A stretch of DNA of 64,000 nt. It comes from Heterohyrax brucei (taxonomy: Eukaryota; Chordata; Mammalia; Hyracoidea; Procaviidae). Every line of letters begins with the position of its first letter. The stretch's first letter is position 1. The position numbers and the translations under genes were made by a program. Where the stretch lies: the NCBI GenBank assembly GCA_028571685.1, contig CM053162.1:9490001-9554000 (forward strand), in the 5' to 3' direction. This document shows positions 35,918 to 46,045 of the stretch, piece by piece. A model generated the notes under the pieces. The model had not been told where the DNA came from, made no database searches, and saw only the letters and a program-made list of their open reading frames with translations.

Positions 35918-36095
35918 TTTAAACTCATTGCCGTCAAGTCTACTCTGACTCATAAGAGACCCTGCAGGACAGAGTAGAACTTCCCCATAAGGTTTCCAAG
36001 GCTGTAATCTTTATGGAAGCAGACTGCCACATCTTTCTTCCAAGTGGTGACTGGTGGGTTTGAACTGCAAACCTTTCAATTAGCAGACAGAAATA
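35918..36095 (-). mobile_element. AFROSINE
   Basis: Reverse orientation: ttgccgtcaagtctactctg, ataaggtttccaaggctg, gtgggtttgaactgcaaac. With the two preceding copies it forms a SINE cluster of about 730 bp. Confidence 0.8.
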
Positions 36096-36521
36096 TCAGA
36101 TGGTGCTTGCTCCAGAAGTTTTTTTCATTTGATCCTTGGGCTGAGTGTTGGATAGGGCATCCGAGGGGAAGGCTGTGAGCCAGGTAGGAGATGCCATCAA
36201 GCCACTGGTTTCCATCTAGTTTGGGGGAGATCCTGAGTCACCTCATTTCAAGCTCTAGTCCTTGGAATCCTCCTTATCTCTGTAGAATTGACTTCTTTCT
36301 TCTGACAAGGAAGAAAGGTAAGTAGAGAAAGGAAAGTTTTCTCAGTCTCTCCTGAAACCTGGAAAATCTTTCCAGAACCGATGAGCTCTGAGTTAAGTTT
36401 ACAAGAGATGACTGGGGAGCAGGCAATGATTTTACATACGAAGTGTGTGGTGTGAAAGGATTTCTGAATCGTCTTCAGAAAAAAACCATAACTGTTGAGT
36501 ACAACTCATAGCAACCATACA

Positions 36522-37079
36522 CGAGGACTGCCAACTGAGTTTGTGAACTCATCCTAGGAAAAGCGCTACATACCTCATTGCTGAATATCACTGTGGTCAC
36601 CACTGAAGTCCTCCCCTTAGGAAGCCATGCACCAATGCCAGCACCTAGTCCACCATCAAAGCAATTTTGGAACTCTTTTTCTGGAATGGCCATCAGAGCT
36701 GTCTTATTACCCTTGATGTCCTGAATGTCATCAAAAAGTCTTCCTTTCAATATTTTCTTCATCTTGAGGTAAAGAAAATAGCCACTGGGGACCAGATCAG
36801 GTGAGTAGGGAGGGTGTTCCAACACAGTCATTTGTCTACTGGCTAAAAACTCCCTCACAGACAACTGTACAGTTAAGTTTGCGAACTTACCACCATGCCA
36901 CGGTGAGCAATGGCCCTTCCAGAAACGGTTCCAAAATTGCTTTGAAGAGCGGACTAGGCTCTGGCATCAGTGCGTAGCTTCCCAAGGGTAGTACTTCAAA
37001 GGTGACCTTAGTGATATTCAGCAAAGAGGTACGTAGCACTTGAAACAGTTAAGTTCGTGGACTTAACTGTCAGACCTCA
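36522..37079 (-). mobile_element. Mariner transposon, internally deleted copy A
   Basis: About 558 bp with imperfect terminal inverted repeats (CGAGGACTGCC... at the left, reverse of ...TGTCAGACCTCA at the right), with a TA at 37080-37081 beside the right end. The minus-strand open frame at 36475-36864 is the transposase C-terminus, with the mariner HPPYSPDL block holding the third catalytic Asp of the D,D34D triad. The N-terminal and middle transposase regions are absent, so it cannot move itself. Its size and layout match copy B at 58693-59261. Confidence 0.8.
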
Positions 37080-37086
37080 TATGACT

Positions 37087-37193
37087 GACTAAAACTGCTC
37101 CATAGGGTTTCCGAGAAATGGCCAGTCGATTCAAACTACTAATCTCTTGGTTAGCAGCCATAGCTGTTTTATTCCTGTGCTACCAGGGCTCCC
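37087..37193 (-). mobile_element. AFROSINE fragment
   Basis: Reverse orientation and truncated: catagggtttccgagaaatg, gattcaaactactaatctc, ttggttagcagccatagc. It abuts the mariner. Confidence 0.75.
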
Positions 37194-37465
37194 ATCTTCA
37201 AAAGGTGCTGCTCAAATAACAACTGTCTCGTGGAAAGGATGAGACAGCTAGGGCTGGGTACATCGGGGAAGAGCATTTTTTTGCCTTATTGTCACCCGAT
37301 GAAGGAAACATTCTTAGATGAGCCTCCTGGAACGTTGGAAAGGAAGATAGCTCAAATGCTCATAATTCTGCTGAGACTTCTTCCTAATTCATTACGCGAA
37401 TTAGTAAGAGACGGGTGTTTTTCATGTGCGGGTATCAGGAAGACTACGCAGAGATGGAATGGTTG

Positions 37466-37565
37466 GTGTAGGAAAGGTCCCGCCATGAAAGCTCTATCCA
37501 GCACAGTTCTACTCTGGAACATATGAAGTCACCATGAGTCAGAAACGACTCAATGGCAACTTTGT
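37466..37565 (+). mobile_element. AFROSINE 3' fragment
   Basis: Core only: gcacagttctactctgga, tcaccatgagtcagaaacg, actcaatggcaact. Confidence 0.75.
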
Positions 37566-37894
37566 TTACCATTATTCTGAAAATTACTAACAGCTATTAT
37601 TTCTAGATAACGTAGCATTAGTTTCCCTCTAAGATAATTACTGCCACCGTCCTCTAAACTTTTCTATTATTCTCAATAAAGAAAAGAGGAAAGGTGCCTG
37701 GAATACTTCCTCACAGCTCTATTTGAGGAGGCCCAGCCCTACTTTCATACAAGAATTCTGCCATTGGGAACCCTTAGGTTTCCCCTGTCCTCTACGTTCT
37801 TAAGATCTTTAGGAAATAAAAAACCACTCCTACCCCAGGGGAAGACTGGAGCCTAGCCTACAATGTCAGCTTGACTTTCTGTGCCTATTACCAG

Positions 37895-38155
37895 CCAGGC
37901 TGGCCCCTTCTTGCCCTTCAGGTCCCAACTCAAACATCACCTCCTCATAGAGGCCTTTCTGGGTTACCCAGTCTAAGAAGCTCTAAATCATGATTCCATA
38001 TTTTATTTTGTCCTCTATATAAACCTATTTTGTCATCTTATGTCTTTACTTTTGACTAACTGTCTTTCCCCTCTAGAATGAGAGTGGGGCCTTATCATTA
38101 CATCTTCAGGGCCTGGCCCATAAAGGCACTCCATAAAAGACTGAACAAATTAATC
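37895..38155 (+). mobile_element. L2 LINE 3' end
   Basis: Clear L2 end by eye: aggtcccaactcaaacatca, atagaggcctttctgggtt, ccctctagaatgagagtgg, then a degraded aaaggcactccataaaag end. Confidence 0.75.
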
Positions 38156-38284
38156 AACCTGATTCCAGCCTCAGCTTGGTTATTTGCTGTCTGTGATACT
38201 TTTGGAGAGACACTTCATCTGTACAGTGCAGATCAGGCTATTTCACGAAAGTGTTTTGAGTGTCGGACATAGTGCTCTCACATT

Positions 38285-38415
38285 CACTCATTCCCTACAC
38301 CTGTCTGAAGGAAACCTAGCTCAGTACCCTCATGTCATAGCTGAGGCAGCTAAGGTCCAGAGAGAACAAGTGACTTGTAGAAAGCTCCCCAGCCAACTGC
38401 TCTGCTCCATCTAAC
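38285..38415 (-). repeat. MIR SINE
   Basis: Reverse MIR: catagctgaggcagctaagg, ccagagagaacaagtgact. Confidence 0.5.
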
Positions 38416-41084
38416 AAACTCCTTTCCCACTACTCTCTACATGAATACTTGGCACTGGCCAAATTCCTCTACTCAGAAGCTGCTATTTCCGCACACACAC
38501 CATTATGTAAAGCATTTCTCCAGTATAGAAATGTCCTCCCAACCTCTTCTATACCTGTCTATATCTCTCACCTCCTACAGTAAGTCATTTGATTTAACTG
38601 ACATAGCTCTGCCTGCCTTTTCTCTCAGATCCTTTGAAGTCTGTGCATTTGGTGTTTAACACGTGCATATTCACTTGAATTTGCTGACCCTTGGCTCGTT
38701 AAATGTTAAAACTTCCCCTCTCTCACCCCCTTCACAAGCCTACAGCCACACTGTGCTGGAAACACATGAAAAGCAGGAATTTGTTTTCTTTTAGAAACAT
38801 CTCCAGGATAGTCCCCAGAATAGGTGTTTGGCTGAGCCAGGTGGATCTAGGAGGTGCCAGATAGATCAACCCAAAAGGGTGCCCTGAAGTCAGCAGGAAG
38901 CAGCAACAAGGTTTCTGTCTGGGGACTTGGAGTTCACCTCTTTCAGATCCTGAGTATTCACCATCATGAGGACTAAGGATGGATGTCTTCCACCTACTTG
39001 TAAAATCAGTCTTTGTGGAATATCTCCCTAAATTAGAAGAAATGAATTAAGAAAAAAATAGGAGTAGGGGAGAAGGAACAGGTTCTATGGTTAAGGCAAG
39101 ATTTTGAAGGGGAGAGAAGTGAGTGATTGAAAGAAGTCCACCAGTTCCTCAAGATCAGACATTGGCTTTATAATATTTGGATTTAGATCATTATTTACAT
39201 AGCAACATGAAAAAGGATTTGAGACTGTGACATGCTTTGTGCTTCACATCTTTATTATTGTTTGTCAAAGATCCCTACCAGCCCCAGAGGCATTTCATCT
39301 GCCCTTCCTGGAAATTGTGCCACAGAGATGGGCAAAGCAGACAACATGTGAAGTCTCAGGCCTTGGGAAACTGCCTGGAAGGCCCAGGGAGCATCAGATG
39401 GCTGAGCTGCGTCACCAATTGGCGGCACAACTGCTGGAGCTCTTGCCAGTCTTCTCCCAGATGTGGAGACAGCTGAAGCAGCTGGACGCTCATCTAAGGC
39501 CCTCGAATTATGGCCCTGAGCCCGGGCCCATTCTTCGTTGTTCAGAGGAAATATTTAACTCTGCTCTTCCTCTCAGCCACCCACTCTGGTTTGGGGATTT
39601 TTTTGTTTTGTTTTGTTTTGTTTTGTTTTGTTTTTCCTCTACAGCTAAGAATTTAAACAAACACCCCACAGGTACCTAACCTCTGCACTTGTTCTCTTAG
39701 ACGCTAAGAGGTTAGAACAAAGGGTCCTGACTAATGGTTCTAGTTTTGCCCCTTTATCCAACCCTAGACTGCCCCTCCACAACCCCCTTGGAGTCTTAAA
39801 TAACTGTCAGGAATCTCCTATCTCAGGTTTCTCAGTTCCCTAATGTATTTTATAGGTTTATACGTGCACACGAAAGTCAATTACTCTGGAGCTTTTGATA
39901 GTTGGTGGCCCACCCATGCCTTCAGCTGTCAGGATGATTGAGACATGCATGCCTAGAACTAACATGAAATGGATATTAAATGCTTAGACTTGTCTATGAA
40001 ATTAGAAAGAATACCAATCCTTTCTGCCTGATGAGCTTTCATCTCATCTATTCCTGCCATCACTTACTTTCTCCATCACCATCAGCATCCAAAATGGTAG
40101 CATCAAGATTGAGCTTGAACTTGAAATTTAGGCCCTTCATCCCAATCAACAGTGAAAGATCACTGCTAGATTACTTCTTCAGATTGCTGGGTAAGGCCAA
40201 ATCCTCAAGATAAAATACATAATCTTCACAAGTGCTATGCTTTCTTTCATCAACTTATTCTTCACAATAAAAATACTTTACTATTATTGTATAACTTGTA
40301 AATTATTTCATATATATTATCTCCTTTTACTCTCAAAACAACACTCGAGGGTATGGGGCAGGGAACAATCATTATTAGCATTTATTAGTGACTACCAAAA
40401 GACAAAAACATTCCTCTTGTGTTAAATCTCAGCCCCCCACTGCTGTGCCTGCCTTTCCACAGTCCTTGCTCACCCATATCACATCCCACCCCACCTGTCT
40501 ATTACGAACTCTCATCCATGCACCATTCCTTCTCAGTTTCCTATCCGTGAGCATATACTCCTTCTCACATTCCTTGTACATATACACACAAAGTAAATAA
40601 AATTTGTACAAATCCTGTGAGTTGCTTTAAGCTGAGACTACTCTGGGTCAACAATCAACTTTCTGGCCCTAAAGTGACAAGGTCTACTATCTTTGAAGCT
40701 TTTATAGGAAGCTACATTAAACACTTGTAACAGAGGGATACTGTTTCATTTGCATTAAAATAAAGTTTTTTTCCAGCGCATTCATGTTTACCTCCATCTA
40801 TCTTGTCTCTGTGCTTTGGCACTAAGGGTATTTAACTCATGCACTGCATGAATTCTTAACCCTATGGGGGCCACAGGTCCCTTTGAGAACGTCATGAACA
40901 CTGTAGATTCTCATCCTGGAAAACTCCCGGGCACACGCCCACACACAGACAATACTGTACACAACTTTGGGAGATTTGCTATCTCTCAAAACCCCATTCC
41001 TCAACTCCTAGAAGCTCAGCAAAAGCTAGCTATGCCCAAAGAAAAGGAAAGGTCTCCTCTTCTTTTAATAATATATCTACCCCA
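38416..41084. other. Upstream intergenic, largely unique
   Basis: Apart from a (GTTTT)n run at 39600-39635 and the open frame at 39227-39679, I recognise no repeats or genes in this 2.7-kb stretch. It is the longest apparently unique stretch upstream of ADAMTS15. Confidence 0.4.
39227..39679 (+). other. Unexplained 150-codon open frame
   Basis: A single open frame whose middle (about residues 58-96) looks like an amphipathic, Leu/Gln-rich segment (AQLLELLPVFSQMWRQLKQL). The C-terminal FVLFCF stretch comes from the in-frame (GTTTT)n repeat, which argues against a conserved protein. No family recognised, no splice-site context I trust, and no promoter. Most likely chance coding in unique DNA, or part of a lost exon or noncoding RNA. 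Confidence 0.15.
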
Positions 41085-41225
41085 ACCCCACTGCTGATTC
41101 CTGCTCGTAACGACCCCATAGTCAGAGTAGAACTTCCCCATAGAGTTTCCAAGGATCTCATCGCAGATTTGAATTGCCGACCTTTTGGTTAGCAGAGGTA
41201 GCCCTTAATCCACTATGCCACACAG
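41085..41225 (-). mobile_element. AFROSINE
   Basis: Reverse orientation: ccccatagagtttccaagga, ccgaccttttggttagcag, ccactatgccaca. Confidence 0.8.
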
Positions 41226-41386
41226 AATATGTTATTAAAATCAGATAAGGCTGAGCCAGGATCTGAGCCTCAAACAGCAGCCTTTGTATGACAGACACAT
41301 CAGGAGCAGAAATAGTTCAGGTGAGTACTCCAAATTGCAGATTTTCAAGCCAGGGCCCAGCCCATTTCATGTTATTTAATTTGACG

Positions 41387-41580
41387 ATGCTAGTCCCAGA
41401 GTAACACAGCAACTCTAACTGAAATGTTGGTTGTTCAAATCCATCCAAAGGTTCCTCAGAAGAAAGACCTGGTGATCTACTTGCAAAAGATCACAGCCAT
41501 TGAAAACCCTGTGAAGCACAGTTCTACTCGGACACATACGAGGTCCAGGAGTTGGAAGCAACTCAACAGTAACTTATTGT
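41387..41580 (+). mobile_element. AFROSINE
   Basis: ggttgttcaaatccatccaa, agaaagacctggtgatctac, gaagcacagttctactcgg, ending actcaacagtaact. Confidence 0.8.
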
Positions 41581-42904
41581 TTTGTTAGTTTTTCAGTTAA
41601 ATGATCCAGTCCCCTGGAGCTTTGAATTCCTTGTTTTTGAAAAAGAATGTTCCTACTACCATTGCTAAGGACATATCAAACCTCCAGGATGAACAGCATG
41701 ATTAAGAACTGTTATAATTAGAAAGTATGCTATAGGTCCTGTCCTTCAGGAGTTCGCAGAAAAACTGAAGTGAGGAACAGATTCGAACTCCCTTCATTTG
41801 GATAAAGCAAAGGGTAGGCACCTAGCCTGTGGAAACTCGGAGACAGGAAGCCTTTCCATCCACATTTCTGCTTTTCCTTCCCTGTCTTCTAGCACACCCT
41901 CTCCCCTTCACCCTCTACACTCCTTATCACTCCCCTCCCCCGCCACCACTCTTCTCTTGTTCCTTTTAATTTTTCTCTTTCATTCTCACCTTGCCCAAGT
42001 TTTCACTAAAGTGGAAGTAACTGATAACAGATTTATAATTTTCCCTTTCAGGCATATTTACATCTTAAAAGGATGGAGGCCTTTTTCAAAACAAAGTTTT
42101 GATGAAAGAATTTCAGACAGCAGCTAGCAAGGGAGTCAGCTTTAAGAAGGCAAGACAAAAGAGATGACAAAACTACCTTCCCAGCTGAGCCACTGTTAAT
42201 GCTTAGACGGGTTGTGCAAAGCAGAGCTGTAGGAGACACAATTCTCATAAGCCAGACCCTCTAGCAACCAGCCATATGCACAACAGCTGATACCATTTAT
42301 TCATCTTGTTCTCCCATTACTTCCCCCTGAGCCCAGCAATGCCAAAGTAGAAGGCCTTTGACTTTTGCTTTCAACGTTTTTGTCTAGTATCTCACTGAAA
42401 AATGTTTTGAGGAATCAGTCCTCCTCTGACCTTTCCTTTTGTTAGTCTAGTCAATGAGAATCAACTCACTCCAGGCTTCACACCTCTGCGTTTCTCTCTG
42501 CAAGTGGAGAAGTGAGTGGGCAACGTAAGTGAGCATCTTCACCACCAGAAGGTGAGAGCAGGGAGACCAAGGTGGTAGAAAAAAATTCCAGTGGAGTGTC
42601 CCCAATCCAATGAGCAAGAAGCTTAAGGGCATTGGAAAATAGCAAAATACTATTGTTTAGGTAAAGAAGAACATAAAATTAGCCCTTCACCCATGGCAGT
42701 GGTAGAAGAAAAGCTGCTTCTGGCTGCCCTGATTCAGGCAGGTATCTACAAGAGGTGATGGGATCCAGCAATGTCACTTCTTAGCCACCCTGGCAGTCAT
42801 AACCCAGTAACTTGTCCAATACTTTCAAGCTGTGGTTGTTGAGGCTATGAAAGTTAAGTTACTCGAAGCAAAAATTCTTCCCTTCCCTTTTGCTCACGCA
42901 TGTC
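41581..42904. other. Intergenic, nothing recognised
   Basis: Unique-looking sequence with only short open frames. No exon or clear repeat seen. Confidence 0.4.
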
Positions 42905-43410
42905 TTAGGCTGGATTTCCTAAAGGAACAAAACCAGTGAAACACTCATGTATACGAATACTTTCAGAGATTTAATTCAAGGAAATGGTTCATGCAGTTGT
43001 GGAGCCTGGAAAATTCCAAAATTCTGTGGGTCAGGCATCAGGGTCTAGATGCTTCCCCTGACTCAAACAGTTGCAGGAGTAATGAACCCCAAATCAGTAG
43101 GTCAGTCACCAAGGTGCTTCCCTTATGTCCCAAGAACCAAAGGTCAGATGATGATGATTCATATGCTGTGTCTAGAGCAAGCGTGAGCCCCATTTATACA
43201 CTGGGGGTTGGCCACACCCCCAAGGAAACTCCCTTTTTAACTAATTGGCTGCTAATAGATGATCTCATCATAGAAATTATTATATTATACCAGATCTCAT
43301 TACAGTGGTGATTACATTATACAACATTATGAATGAGCAATCAGTCCAATGTCTGCCAAACCACTGAGAACCATAGTCTAGCTAAATTGACACATAATAT
43401 TGGCCATCAC
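42905..43410 (-). mobile_element. ERVL-type LTR (probable 3' LTR of a provirus)
   Basis: On the minus strand it starts TGTGATGGCCAATATTATG and ends near CCAGCCTAAGACA, the MLT2/ERVL LTR pattern. It sits where the 3' LTR of the minus-strand ERVL body at 46046-52045 would be expected. A related, interrupted LTR lies at 52714-53725. Confidence 0.65.
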
Positions 43411-43472
43411 AGTTCTGTTGTTCATAGGGTCGCTATGAGTTGGAACTGACTCCACAGCACCTAACAACAACA
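43411..43472 (+). mobile_element. RTE1/AFROSINE 3' tail, 60 bp
   Basis: Only the tail is present: gttctgttgttcatagggtc, tatgagttggaactgact, cacctaacaacaacaaca. It abuts the LTR exactly on its left and the ERVL segment on its right. Confidence 0.8.
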
Positions 43473-43474
43473 AC

Positions 43475-44485
43475 ACAGTGTCCAATATATGGTGCTGTTT
43501 CTCCCATAGCCAGGATTCATGGGTCCAGTAATCTAGGCATGGAAATGGGAGTGACATCACTCCCTATTAACCCTAGTGACACACCCACAAAGTTTTAGTT
43601 TCCTGTCCCCATCATCACAAGCTCTGTGTGTCTAGAGGTCTCAGTTCCAAAGGGAAGAATGCTCCCACCTGGACACACTGCATGGATTCCACTCAATTGA
43701 AAGTTAAGTATGCCAGTCACTTTGAGGCTTTGCATGCCTCTGTATCAACAGGCAAAGAATAGAGTTACTCTATTGGCTGTTGTGACTGATCTTGGTTACC
43801 AAGAGGTAATCAGATTGATACTACAAAATGGAGATAAAGAAGAATTATGTCTGGAATAAACTAGATACTTTAAGATGTTGAAGTCAATAGAAAACTACAG
43901 CAACCTACTATCAACATGACTGCTCATGGCTTAGATCCTTCAGGAATAAAGGATTCAGTCACCCCACTAGGCAAGAAGAAAGAAGGGAATGTGGAACACG
44001 TGGTAAAAAGTAGCTCTAAATACCAGTTATGACAATATGACCAGTTGCAGAATCTAGGACTCTAAATGTTATGAGTATTTTGTTCCTTGTTTTTTTTAAT
44101 GTGTTTGTGGATGTGTGTGTATGGAGCCCTGGTGGCACAGTGGTAAAGGGCTGCTAACCAAAAATTAGCATTGTGAATCTATTAGCCACTGTAGTTCAGT
44201 GGGGCAGTTCAGTTTTGTCCTGTAGGTTGCCGTGAGTCAGAATTGCCTCAATGGCAGTGGATTTTGGTTATACATATATATCTAACACTTGTTTTCTTCT
44301 ATCCTTTATCCTATCACTTATAAAATATTAAGATATAAATGTGGTTAGTGCATTTTCATTTGCATAGATGTTGACTGTATTGTGTTAGGTGCAAGTATTA
44401 CCTTATAATTTTCCTCATTCAGGGGTGTTATTTAGGGAGATGTGTATGGGTGCCAGCTGATCAGAGTTGAACTGCCTTTTCTGCA
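43475..44485 (+). mobile_element. ERVL internal segment (dUTPase region and 3' end), inverted
   Basis: An old retroviral fragment that I recognise as the dUTPase-like region downstream of integrase in ERVL elements, followed by the noncoding 3' internal region. It is interrupted by stops and by an AFROSINE at 44118-44272. It runs on the plus strand, opposite to the gag-pol body at 46046-52045 and to the LTR on its left. Confidence 0.65.
44118..44272 (+). mobile_element. AFROSINE
   Basis: ggagccctggtggcacagtg head, then cgtgagtcagaattgcctc and aatggcagtggat. It is inserted into the ERVL fragment. Confidence 0.85.
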
Positions 44486-44487
44486 CC

Positions 44488-44925
44488 AATTGACAAAATC
44501 AGGTGACTTATCTTTTGTGTTACTTTAGCGGTTGATCACATTAATTATTTTTCTGATGCTGAACCATTCTTGCATCCCTGGAAGAGAACCAACTTGATCA
44601 CAATGAATTATTTTTTTTATATGCTGTTGAATTCTATTGGCTAGGATTTTGTTGAAGATTTTTGTACCTAGGTTTATGAGTGATACTGGTCTGTAATTTT
44701 CTTTTTTTGTGGGAACTTTCCCTGGCTCTGGCATCAGAGTCATGCTGGCTCCACAGAAAGAATTTGGGAGTATTCCATCCCTTTCTATACTGTGAAATAG
44801 CCTCAATAGTACCAGGGTTAACTCCTCTCTGAAAGTTTGGTAGAATTCTCTGGTGAAGCCATCTGGGCCAGGATTTTTTTTGGTTGGCAGTTTTTGATGA
44901 CTTTTTCAATCTCTTTCTTTCAATT
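44488..44925 (-). mobile_element. L1 ORF2 fragment (reverse transcriptase region)
   Basis: Minus-strand translation at 44525-44806 includes [40 protein letters not shown] and a [10 protein letters not shown] block, which are diagnostic of the L1 reverse transcriptase. Both ends are truncated. The upper end joins an RTE1 fragment on the same strand. Confidence 0.85.
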
Positions 44926-46045
44926 TGAATTTGCATATGAACAATGGATGATCTGTGCCACCGTGAACACCTGGTCTCGTTCTGACTGCTGATACAGAGT
45001 TTTTCCATCATCTTTTCCCACAGATGTAGTCCCTTTGGTTCCTGTGTATTGCATCTGGTGAAGTCCATGAGTACAGTCACTGTTTCTGTTGGTTAAAAAG
45101 GGTATTTTGCAATGAAAAAGTCATTAGTCTTGCAAAATTCTATCAGGTGATCTCCAGCATTATTTCTATCACCAAGGTCATATCTTGCAACTACTGATCC
45201 TTCTTTGTTTCTGACTTTTGCATTCCAGTCACCGGTAACTATCAATGCATCCTGATGGCATGCTTGATCAATTTCAGACTGCAGAAGCTGGTAAAAATCT
45301 TCAATCTGTTCATCTTTGGCCTTAGTGATTAGTCCATAAACTGGAATAATAGTCTTATTAACTGAGCTTCCTTGTAGATGAAACTGGAATAATAGTCTTA
45401 TTAACTGAGCTTCCTTGTAGATGTATGGATATTATCCAATCACCGATAATATTGTGCTTCAGGACAAATCTTTAAATGTCCTTTTTGATGATAAACGCAA
45501 CGCCATTCCTCTTCAAGTTTTCATTCCCAGCATAGTAGACCATATGATTGTCAGATTCAAAATGGCCAGTGACAGTCCATTTCAGCTCATGAATGCCTAG
45601 GATGTCAATCTTTATGCATTCCATTTCATTTTTGACAATTCCAGTTTTCCTAGGTTCATACTTTGTACATTCTATGTCTCGATTATTAATGGATGCTTGC
45701 AGCTGTTTTCTCTCATCACATCAGCGAAGGAAGATTCCAGAGGCCTTACTCCATGCACGTCATTAAGGTTGACTCTACTTTAAGGAGGCAGCTCTTCCTC
45801 AGTCATCTTCCTAGTGTCTTCCAGCCTGGAGGCTTGCTTTCTGGCACCATATCTGACAATGTTCAGCTGCTATTCATGAGGTTTTTCCTAGCTAATTCCC
45901 TTCAGAAGTAGACTGCCGGGTCCTTCTTCCTAGCTTTAGTCTGGAAGCTCAGATGAAACTTGTCTACCATGGTTGACCCTGCTGGTACCTAAATGCCAGT
46001 GGTGTAGCTTCCCATATCACAGCAACAAGCAAGTCTCCACCAACA
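44926..46045 (-). mobile_element. RTE1 5' half (5' region and endonuclease)
   Basis: Minus-strand RTE1 from its 5' untranslated region to the end of the endonuclease. The TGDWNAKV motif is readable near 45216-45246. Reverse transcriptase and 3' tail are missing; the sequence switches at about 44925 to L1 on the same strand. It contains a perfect 43-bp tandem duplication at 45338-45423. Confidence 0.8.
45338..45423. repeat. Perfect 43-bp tandem duplication
   Basis: Two adjacent identical 43-bp units (45338-45380 and 45381-45423) inside the RTE1 fragment. Identity is complete although the surrounding element is old, so the duplication is probably recent. Confidence 0.9.

Noticed and set aside
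36700..36860. A SETMAR-like fusion exon
   Set aside because: No adjoining SET-domain coding sequence or splice signals; the fragment sits within mariner inverted repeats.
43475..44110. A host dUTPase gene or pseudogene
   Set aside because: The surrounding sequence matches the ERVL internal region before and after the dUTPase-like part, so it is retroviral.
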